Below, in pieces: positions 11,201 to 23,200 of a stretch of DNA of 64,000 bases. Under the pieces are notes generated by a model. The model did not search any database and was not told the origin of the DNA. It saw only the letters and a list, made by a program, of their open reading frames with translations. The stretch spans positions 10,939,676-11,003,675 of the forward strand of contig CM049311.1 of the NCBI GenBank assembly GCA_026874595.1. Direction: 5' to 3'. How positions within the stretch are numbered: the stretch's first letter is position 1; each line of letters begins with the position of its first letter. This stretch comes from Sipunculus nudus. Its lineage: Eukaryota > Annelida > Sipuncula > Golfingiida > Sipunculidae. The translations under genes and the position numbers were made by a program.

Positions 11201-14200
11201 ATGTTACACACCCCTCTGATGCTTGTGGATTTCTTTCCCGGATGTTGTGTCTCTTATATCTGTGAAATCACATGACTCATGATCCTTGTCATTTTCAAAC
11301 CAGGCTTTTGCATTCTAAATCACAGGTTACATGCTAAGCTGATATTTGCCATATCAACAGTTAATGACACCTCATATCATGTAGTGCATGGGTGCTGTAA
11401 CAAGTTGATAACATGATGGCAGGTAAATATATATATATATATATATGGTAGAAGGTTAATATATATTTATATATATATATATATATATACATTGGAACCC
11501 CGCCTTGAGACCACCCTGCCATTGCAACCACCCCGACAATTACGACCTCTTTTCATTGTCCCAAATATACAATCCAGGTAACTTAAGAGTTTCACAAATA
11601 TGACCACCCCAAATTACAACGACTTTGGTCAGTCCCCAAGGTGGTCTTAATTGTGGAGTTCCACTGTACATAAACATCACATCATCGGACTAGACAACAA
11701 AAAACACTGACTTGTCTTCCCACCTGGGAGTTGATAAGCATCTGTCTGATCTGCTGCTGACTGGTCTGTTGGGGTGCCTGCTGCTGTTGCTGCTGGGCTG
11801 CTTGTTGCTGCTGTAACTGCTGCAGCATCTGCTGTCTTTGCTGCTGTGCTACTGCAGCCTGTAGCATGTTCTGTGTAAAGCGTGTGTCTGTCTGCTGGTC
11901 ACCAGCCACTATAAAATAACATCAATTATTAAAAATCTGGTGTCAAAAGGACATGGAAAAAAACATGGAAAGATAAAGTAAGTACTAAAGTAAAAGGTAA
12001 GGCATGGAAATATAAATATTTAATATTCAAACAGGATCTGATGTGTATAACCAAACCTGCAGCTGAGCCCGACTATAACTTACTGATGTGTATAACCAAA
12101 CCTGCAGCTGAGCCCGACTATAACTTACTGATGTGTATAACCAAACCTGCAGCTGGGCCCGACTATAACTTACTGATGTGTATAACCAAACCTGCAGCTG
12201 GGCCCGACTATAACTTACTGATGTGTATAACCAAACCTGCAGCTGTACTTGACTATGACTTACTGATGTGTATAACCAAACCTGCAGCTGGGCCCGACTA
12301 TAACTTACTGATGTGTATAACCAAACCTGCAGCTGAGCCCGACTATAACTTACTGATGTGTATAACCAAACCTGCAGCTGAGCCCGACTATAAATTACTG
12401 ATGTGTTTAACCAAACCTGCAGCTGAGCCCGACTATAAATTACTGATGTGTATAACCCGACCTGCAGCTGAGCCCGACTATAAATTACTGATGTGTATAA
12501 CCCGACCTGCAGCTGGGCCCGACTATAACTTACTGATGTGTATAACCCGACCTGCAGCTGGGCCCGACTATAACTTACTGATGTGTATAACCCGACCTGC
12601 AGCTAGGCCCGACTATAAATTACTGATGTGTATAACCCGACCTGCAGCTGAGCCCGACTGTGATTTACTGATGTGTATAACCAAACCTGCAGCTGAGCCC
12701 GACTATAACTTACTGATGAGTATAACCCGACCTGCAGCTGTACTGGACTATGACTTACTGATGTGTATAACCAAACCTGCAACAGAGCTGGACTATAACT
12801 TACTGATGCGTATAACCAAACCTGCAGCTAAGCTGGACTATAACTTACTGATGTGTATTACCTGACCTGCGGCTGTACTGGACTATGACTTACTGATGTG
12901 TATTACCTGACCTGCAGCTGTACTGGACTATGATTTACAGATGTGTATTACCCGACCTGCAGCTGTACTGGACTATGACTTACGGATGTGTATTACCCGA
13001 CCTGCAGCTGTACTGGACTATGACTTACTGATGTGTATTACCTGACCTGTAGCTGAGCCCAAACTAGACTTACTGATGTGTATAATCCAACCTGCAGCTG
13101 AGCTTGACTATGATTTACTGATGCGTATAACCAAACCTGCAGCTTGGCCCGACTATTACTTACTGATGTGTATAACCAAACCTGCAGCTGGGCCCGACTA
13201 TGACTTACTGATGTGTATAACCAAACCTGCAGCTGGGCCCGACTATGACTTACTGATGTTTATAACCAAACCTGCAGCTGGGCCCGACTATGACTTACTC
13301 TGTGGCATGATCTGCTGTCTGGCTGCTATTGTCTCCATTGCTTTCTTTTTCTTCTCAACCTGTTGTTGGAATGCTAGCTCCTTCTGTTTGGCTGCTGCCA
13401 GCTGCTGCTGCAGATTGTGCATCTGTTGCTGTTACACAAAAAAAAATCCTGTCTTCATGTATCAGTACTGTCTAACAGTGTAGTGGACAAGATACAGACA
13501 CAAAGAGTTACATCATATTTAATGAATAACTGGATATTTTTTTTTACAAATGAGTTTCCTGATTGTTGTTTTGAGGATCAAATTTTCCCAAAAAGTAAAT
13601 TTGATAAAAAAATTCTAAACAACTTTGTGTTCATTTAATTAGCATAATATTTTCAAATGCAATAAACTTTCAAGAGAAAAAACAGTTTTTAGGTAATACA
13701 AAATAAAACTAAAATTCTGCATGACAGAAAATTTCTGAATTTTGCTTCTTTATTCTTTATAAGTCAGCCTCAATGACTGAGAGGAATAAATATAATAAGT
13801 TACGATTCATAATATAGAATTAATTCACCATAAATTTGTAAACAAATGAACCCACATTGGTCATGAATGTTTCTTTAATCCTGGTGATATTAGTTAAATT
13901 CTGATCTAGCTCTGACACAAAAAAAAACTGTAATCGCTGAATAGATCACTATGATCTGTCCAACCCATGAGTGAGTGGCCAGTCTACTGTACCAGATTCA
14001 GTCTCCTCTCTGCTTCCACAGAGTCCACCTGTTGTGGGGTTTGCTGAGGCTGCTGCTGTTGCTGTGGTTGTGGCTGCTGTTGTCCTGTAGCCATTATACC
14101 ACCTGGTGCCTGTAACAATAAATTTACCAGGCATTAACAGATGATAACTAGTGCATAATATGCCTGTTGTATGTCTTGTGACCTTTGACCTTATTAGATA

Positions 14201-17200
14201 TTCACTCATGGGAGTTACTCTAATAGTAAAATTTTCATACTGGATGTCATCAACTCATCAAATTTGTACTTATCAAAGGAAAACCACACAGAAATCTTGT
14301 GACCACTGATCTCATTCAATGTGCATGGATTTTGCCTAGAATAAAAGTCAGGTGGGATAATCCATTGGTAAGTAGTTATAGTGAGTTTCCTGAAAATCCA
14401 TCAGAGTCAAGGTTAGTTACACCAACAGTTAATGGACAGATGGACAGTAAGTAAACAATGTCGATTCTATCTAAGACCTTAGAAAAGTGTATAAAATCTT
14501 AAAGACCTCTTTGCTGCTTGAACCAAGGCTGGTGTTAACAAGAATTCTCGTTCAAAATCAATTGGTAATTTAGGGCAGAATACCACTGAATATGACAAGA
14601 TTAAAACTTCTAGGAAGATCCTTCCTTTCAACAGAAAGTTTTTATGTCTCCCTATTTGTGTCAATATTCAACTTTTATTATAAATGTATTTTACAAGGTT
14701 TATTGTATAAAAGCCTACCTGTTGAGTAGTAGCTGCAGTGACTGTTTGTGACATTGGGATCACATTTCCACTGATAGCACCAGTAGACATAACCTAGAAA
14801 AAGATGGATAAAATTGAGCAAAATGGAAGCTTGCACACAAAAGCTAAGAAATTAAAGAGCATATAACAAGGTTCTTTTTTTTATCAAGATTAAATCTGAT
14901 GTGGCCATGATACAAAATATATAGCTTGAAAAGCATTAATGTCATGCAATATCAAATCCAGACAAAACATAGAATGAATATACATTCATTTAAATATATA
15001 GCAGGGTCATGCCATGCATTCATGCATTGTGCATTAGCATATTTCAATTTGTATTAGTCATATAGTAATCTTAAAATTACCATGTCAAGCTTTGTATAAG
15101 CAGTGGAATGATACAAATCTTGCAGTAGTAATGTTCAAGTGAATTCCCTCCTTTGAACTTTATTCATTACAAATCTTTCAAGGTAGATGGTCCTGCTGCC
15201 ATTTTTTGTACTTTATGAAGATGTATATTTATATACCACTGATTTAGAAACCCTTCATCCATCTATTCTATACACAGGTTTAAACAAAATAAACCCATGA
15301 TGGGCATGGTACTTACCACAGGAAAGACAACATAGGGGTTACATAAGTAAACCAATTAAGGGTTCAAGGGAACAAAACAAACACCATCTAGATACAACAG
15401 CAGGATTGATGCACATAAAAAGACTTGGACTGATTTTAATTAAAGGGTTTTTTTGTCCAGGGATGCTAGCCTAATTCTGTAATGCACATGTTTGGAAGAA
15501 ACAAATGAAGAAAAAAAGATAACTATGCCTGAGACCTACATTAACCATATCCAATACAAAGTAGCCAAGTCTCTTTCCATCATAAATGCTCATATTTCAA
15601 CTATTATATAATATTTAAAAAAAAGTATAGCTATATTGTAAATGTAGTCCATCCTAATCGCAATTTACTGTGCATGTCTTCAAAACACATTTTAAAAATA
15701 ATTTTTATCATAGATATATGTACCATTCTTGAGTAAGGCTACCCAAGTGTACTTATTCTTTCTTAGTATGCTAACAAATGTATCCCATCAAAATGCAGGT
15801 TTCATGCACTTCAACAGAAATATATGAATGCTAAGATCTGATGATACCAGAGTGCAATCCATTTTGATCATTACTGGTAAACATAATTGTCTTCAGAAAC
15901 CAAAATTTCATTCTCACAGCAAGTAAGCGGAAATTAATAGTGATAATTCAGAGCTTCTCAAATGAGAAAATAAAATATGTGAAATAGGATAGGTACTGTC
16001 ATTTCATCATAATCAATTTCCCATAGGATCAAGATTTATAGATTTGAAAGTTTTCACCAGTTTTTATGATGTGACAGGGGTAAAGCTATCTCAGCTATGA
16101 TCCATAAGAGTCCCATATAATGTGACCATAACAATTCAACTTATTTTGTAAAATACTGATAGAGGATGACTTTCAGTTTGATCAAATTGCTAACTTTGTG
16201 TGCAAAGAATCTAAAAACTCACCATCAAGAAGATGATTTTAGACAGAGAAGTATACAGAAAATATAAAAAAATTCTTCCCTGAAAAAAAAATATTAAAGG
16301 GGCATGACTACATAATGGATGTGATTTTCAAATACCCAGTGGAAAATGAGTGTGACCATCACAACCTGGACTTAAATGAGAATACATAAGATAACATCAC
16401 AGGGATAAACGTCGAGGAGTTCCGTTCTGTAAACCTGTTCCCTGATTGGCTGAGAAGATGTTGATACTTACCTGAGTTGGACTAGATAGGACACGGGGAC
16501 TGCAGGAGGGAGGGAAGGGAGGAGGGTTGGGGTACAGTGGGGAGATGGGGCGATATCCTAGCATTAGCATCTGTCAAGTAGAGAAGTTATATACAAGCTG
16601 TGAGTCATGTGACAAATAGGTTCATTCAAATTCAATACTCATCGTCAATGATCAAGTACTGCTGTCATTTGGTTATTATAACCATCAGTTTTAGTAATGA
16701 GTAAGTCTTTAACAAATCTACCTGTTAAGTCTTTGTTCTTTCACTTTAAATCCTTCATAAGCTATGACTTTAACAGTTTCCTCCAAACCAAGAGAGTTAC
16801 TGGATCAACACATAGAAGCATTTTAAAGGTTGGCACCCACTAACATAGATATTTTACAGCAATCATTAACAGATGTGTCTGATCACCAATGATGGACTAG
16901 TTATGGCAGCAAATGTGGCTTATCAACAGTAGGTGATTTTGGTTCAGTTTCCTGTTATTCTGAGAGATTTTGAACAGACTGACATGTTTTCTGCCATGCA
17001 TCTCCTGATGAAAATGGAACAAAAAGCCAAAAGACCTTAAGAGTACATAAAAGTAAAAGATAAAACTTTTTTTTTCTCTGTTAGTGTCAATGGTTTTTTC
17101 TGACAATCTATAAGTATGGTAAAACTAAAGAAATAAGGCCCTTCCAAGGTTATTTCTTGTTTGATATCCTAGTGATGAATACAGTGTTGGACAAGCTAAT

Positions 17201-20200
17201 TAAGCAATCCTTATATAAGTTATAGTAATTGTCAATATGTTCTTCAAGGTGGGACTGACAACTGACTTCAACATTGAAATGTGAACACTGGTAAAAAATT
17301 TACTAGCTAACAAATATTATGACATTTTAATTATTTTTTAGGACGTTTTAAGAACCTGAACTTCTAATGTCAAAAGTCAGGCCCTTTTTGCAGGGAGGGC
17401 AAACTGTACATGCAAGTTAAGAGTGGATGTGGTCTCCTTGGGATGTATAAGCAGTTATTATAGATACAAAGGACTGGCTACAATGTTTAAAACACAAAAG
17501 TGGCTGCCTTCAGTGTATCATTGAAATAGTGGTTTCTTTGTATTTATATACAAGTGTGCACTACAGCCACTTTACATGGGCACTGATACACAAACTTGCA
17601 TACAATCTAAAATTTAACAATATATAATTTACATTCCTGGATTTCTCGAAGATATCTTTCTGTAAGAGTTTCTAGAATGCATAAATAAGTTACCATACAT
17701 TACATAAGAGTTTTTTTAATCTGGATACTTTTTCTGTATTTTTTATTATCAAGTATCCCATTCAAACTATGTATGTTGGATCCTCTCCCTGGAGATTCCA
17801 TAAGGTTAATAAAATTCTCAACTCAGGGTCTACCATTGTAGCTTTGGAGTGTGTCAAATGTTCATCATCAGCAGACAGATTAAAAAAATACATTTATTTC
17901 ACAATTTTACAACAATTGTGTGATAGGGCAGTGGATAATGAATAATCATGCTCATGCATATGCATGCAGGTTTATACAAGGTTCAGGTTGAGTAAACCTG
18001 CAGAGTAACTGCAAATGATGAATATTTTTAATTTAGAGAATTTTGTCTAGGCAAAATTTAGATTTATAAAATCACAATTTATATTTTTTTTCTTATATAG
18101 CTCCCTTTTTTCAGTCAATTACCTTACACAGCACAGACATGCATAACAGATAAAGTGTACAAAATATTTTTTTTCTTTGATGGAGAGTAGGGGGTATACA
18201 ACAAGAGGTACATTAATCATAGGCTTATGGTTACATGTTAAGTACGTACAGGTGCAAGGCTTGACATCAACAAGAATCTGCTTGTCCAGGGCAGGTGAAA
18301 AATCAACCAGACTGGTGATAGTAAATGAAAGCTTGTTCAACTGGGCAAGTAATATCTTATTTAAGATAAGGTAGAGAGCAAATATAATCATTAATCTTTA
18401 CCAAATATAAAATTGTTATTATTCTGATAGCATTACCTTCAAATATGTACAGCAACTTTCATTTATGAAGCAAATAATAGTTACAACAACTGTTCTGAGT
18501 TTAATTCTGAACCATCACAAGGAATTTAAATATCAGTAAAATGTGTCATCTATTCATAGTGGTGAAACCACTGTTTTGGGTGCCTTGTTAGGTAAACCAT
18601 TATGAAGAGTTAATGTCATGCTCTGAGATGCTGGGGGAAGCATGCATGCCACACATGCTGACACTTAATGAACTTACGGGGTCTAAAGCCAAGTTAGTAT
18701 CTACATCCATCAGACCAAACCCCTGTTGTTGTCCAGGTAAACAAGAAAAACAAACAGGTTTCTGTTAGCAATTAATAGTAATAAACAAACTCCTCAAATT
18801 AACTAATGAATGCTCTGTTAATAATAACACATTATCACTGATGTTAAGGAAGTTGTTTTATGCTCTGCTACTAATGTCAAAGGCTCTGCTGTTAACAAAG
18901 GGCAGATGCTCTGCTGTTTGAAAAAGAACAGTCTCTGCTGTTAACAAATGGCTGAGCAAATTCTCTGCTATCAACAAAAGCAGATGCTCAGCTTTTAACA
19001 AAGGGCACACGCTCTTTTGTCAATCAAGGATGCAGGCTCTGCTGTCAAAAAAGGGTAGAGGCTCTCCTGTTAACACTGGGCAGAGGCCATGTTCTACATT
19101 TAAACATAAAGCAATGGTTCTGTTGTAAACAAAATTAAGGACAGAAGCCCTATTGTCCACAAAGGGCAGAGGAAATGCTCCACTTATACCAAAGGACAGA
19201 GGCTCTGCTGTTAACAAGGAGAATTCTGCTGTTAACAAGAGCAAAGGCTCTGCTGTTTTCAAAGAGAAAATATTCAGCTTTTCACGATGGGCAGCTGCTT
19301 TGCTTCCAGTGTAACTATTTCATGATGACCAACAGTAACTTGGTTCCTTACCTCCAGTAGCTATGTTTATAAATTAAATCTTTGGCTCTGTTCTTAACAA
19401 ATGACAGAGGCTTATGATGGAAACAATTCTTTGCATAGTCCATAGGTTCTGATGTTAAGAATGGTTCAGGCTGCCCAGTACATCCTTATCAAAAAGTAAA
19501 TCTGAACAGAATGACAGAAGTATGATCACTGGGCAATCTGAATGGTAAGGAACACTGCAAGGAGGACACTCGTAGATTTAAAAGGGTAAAGCTTTTTTCA
19601 AATAAAATAAATAGCTCTTCCCTCAATGAATCAAACTCTGCTATTAATGTTAATAAGAGCCTCTTTGAAACCACTGTTGGTAACACTGTTGCTCTTCGTT
19701 CAAAGGGGTAAAATTATTTACAAATACAATAGACGACTCTTCCAGTAATGAATCATATTTTTTGCTATTAGTCTTCATAAGATCCTCAAAGTCAAGCTCT
19801 GCTGCCATAAAAACTACTTAATCTACATCAGAATAAAAAATTCTGAATATTTGCTATATTCTAATTAAAGGTTTATAAAAAAAATGTATTCTTGATAGTA
19901 ACATTTTCTATGAAAAGCTTTGTTGATGGTCATAAATTCCTTCAGTATTATCATAAGACAGACTTTTTAAGCTTGCTGGCTGACTAAACACATGCTATTG
20001 TAAGTAATTGCTAGTATGACCCATCATCTTGGTTAGCTTACTGGCATACATAACAGACAAAATGTCCATACAAAGGAATTCAGCTTGTCATACTCTCTGA
20101 CACTGATATTATGAATGTGCAACAGTTCCCCTAAACACTGGTGTTTGGGAATCTGTTATGAAACAGCACAGAATGTCTACTTGACATCAAAACTGAATCT

Positions 20201-23200
20201 ACAAACTGACATAGATTGCTGCATATTAATCTGTTGAATATACCTGGAAACATGCAGAGTGATCCCAGGTGACATTGGGTGAAATAACAAGTGACCCATG
20301 GGTCATGATACTCAGACGACTGACATGTTGACAATATGTCCTTGCACAGGCAACTTATAAAGATATAGTCAGTTGCATCATCATTCATGCATATGAGCTT
20401 AAATTCATCAAGACCAATAAGCAAATTGAGGATATGGGCAACAGAGACCTAATCTCTTGTTTACAAGGAGATTTTTTATGGACCTCCATGGATGTACAGT
20501 AAAAAGATTCCAGTTCCTAAGGTTACAATTTGTGCCCTGTTAACGGAGGGACTGCTTTATCTGAAGGTCTAAAATAAAAATGAAACAAGGGACCCATGGG
20601 TCACGGCGCTCAGCTTAAGTTTGAAATTTTTGCAAATGCAAAATATGCAAAATATTGTATTTTAATGTTTTTCATTTATATAAGCATATGAGGAGCTAAG
20701 AGGAAAGGGGTCCTCCTACTTGGCTATAGTAAAGTTCTAAATATATGATTGCAAACTAATACTCTGACAAGACTGTCATGAAGAAAAACAATAAAAGTTT
20801 TGATATACTGTGATGCATATGAAAAATTTACAGATGGACAGGCAAGTGGACAGAATGGACTAATACCTTTATTTCACTTTCAAGGGAATAATGCATTTAA
20901 GTTTATATATAAGCCTATTTTTTTTTAGCATATCCACTTTTTCCATTAATAGTTTTTATCTGATTCATTTTTTTTTATTTACAAGTTTTGTAAATTTGTA
21001 ATAAAAAAAACTGAAAATATGTTAAAATATTAGAACTCTAAGTTGCAATCATTATATATCCAGAGTGTAGCTCATATTGGGTCATATTATGCATACACAT
21101 ATATTTTATTATTTTTAAATCACAAATGTTTAAACTGAATTTAAAAGAAAATAATGCCACAACATGGCATCTTCAAGATTATTCCTTGAATCACTATTAA
21201 AAATTTTGCACATTGGAGTACATGCTTAATTTTATTCACCAAAATAAAATAAAAGATTCAGTAAATTTGATAAAATAAAAGCATCTTTTCAAATAAAGTA
21301 TACACACTTGGTTGAATGAGGGATAAACAATATCATTATGCTAATTACAATCTCAGCTATAATTTATTACTGGAATTAATAGTCAATTTCACACCTGGTG
21401 AAGTTTTTACTCTTCTGAAGTTAAAGAATTACTGATGAACATCCACACTTTCATAGCAATACACCACTTTGTGGACACAATTAAATGTGCACTAAAACAT
21501 TGTAACCCTGGTGGTACAATACAAAATCTAAAATGTAGCATAGCCAAGAATTTAATAAAATACAAAACAAGGGACCCATGGGTCATGGAGCTCAGCTGTT
21601 ATATATGATAAAAAATATGATTTGGGAAAGAGGCACATGCTGGTTTTGTGTGATAATAAATATAAGCTTTATTATGAGTTGTTGGTGTTTAGCTTATGTA
21701 TGATTTTGATAGTATCTTTGAAGACAGGGAAGAGTATTGATTTCATTTATTTTATTAACAAATGGAGTGCTATTGTCACACAGATTTTGACTTGGCCATA
21801 TAACTTATAAGCAGCACATATAATAAAAGAGTTTAACTATTTATTAAAATTTAATAACAAATATTGGGCCAAAATACTTTTTATTAAAAAAAAAATAAGA
21901 AAATCATATGATTTTTAAAAATAAAATATAACTGAAATGATTATTGAAATAATATTATGGAATATATTCATGAATGCATTCATGAATACATTTTGAAAGT
22001 ATCTGCACTGGTATTCAAATACTTTCATTTTTACCTGAATTCCCATTCTTATGCAATAAAATTTTTTAATGCAGTACATATTAATATTTGTATTCAAATA
22101 CATTTGCAAAGCATTCGCACCATGTCTAGTATTTATTCAGTTTTAGCCAAACAATGATGTTGAGAATCCAGAATATACAAAATTCACAAATTTAAATAAT
22201 GATAATAAGTACCTGGTTTTATGGCTTTATTTATATTAAAAAAAATAAATGTAATTTATTCACTTTGGACTACTTTCACATCAATCTACACACTAGACAC
22301 TGTAGGAATCTAGATTAATATTATCAACTGCATCTTTGTCTATCATTAATTTCCTTCATATGATCCCTAATGATTAATAATGAATAATATGATTTATTTT
22401 TTTAATCATTAAAATTTAACTGAAAAATACCATAGGTGACTGCATGGTGTTATTTGGAATAACATTGACATCCACATTTTATCCATCCATACAAGATTCT
22501 TACATCATCAGTAACTGCAAATTAATTTTCTGTTACTCATCAACTAACAAATTCCTTTTCTATTAATTTTTATTTAATTTGTTATAAAAAAAAACAATAC
22601 AAAATTATTAATTTATTGTTTATTGTTATGTTGTTTTTCGAAACAACTACTAGATGAGTTGGGTTGGGATCAACTGTGGCTGGGCATTAGCTGCCTGGCT
22701 GCCCCAGTGTATGCTTCGCTCAAGCATGCATAATCTGATGAAAGGTCAACAAGGGCAACATACAGGTAACTAAAGAGGGGCTGGATTGAGCCTGGGTCTG
22801 ACATGGTCTCATAAAAAAATTAATAAAAGCTACAATATTTGGCCAATTTCTTTCAGCTTTCTAAACTAAAAAGATGAAATCCTAATGTGTGCATGATATG
22901 AAAATTATATCAACAGTGCTCTCAGGAAACAAACGTGCCATGGTCAAAGTTGGGCAAAATTTAAGGTACTAATTTTATATTTATACTAATGACTTATAAA
23001 ATTTGAAAAATTCAGAACTAATTTTTGGTACTCAACTGAATCTTGATTAAATAATGTTTCATCCCTGACAAAAAATCTCTAGCTTCAGCAATCCCCCCCA
23101 TTCCCTTCCTGTGAATGGTGGTTTTGTTAGTAAACTGTTGTGAGCTTTTCTGTATTCATGAGAATTTTCTCTGTTAAAGTTTATACGCCAGAGTAAGCCA

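Noticed and set aside
12037-13298. CRISPR array interpretation of regular repeats
   Set aside because: There are no spacers between units, the genome is eukaryotic, and the repeats are head-to-tail minisatellite units.
12041-13315. Plus-strand open frames of 274 and 135 codons with a 15-residue repeat ([15 protein letters not shown] type)
   Set aside because: They are the translation of the 45-bp minisatellite in a MED25 intron on the opposite strand; the frame stays open only because 45 is a multiple of three, and units with stops occur at 12,860-13,070.
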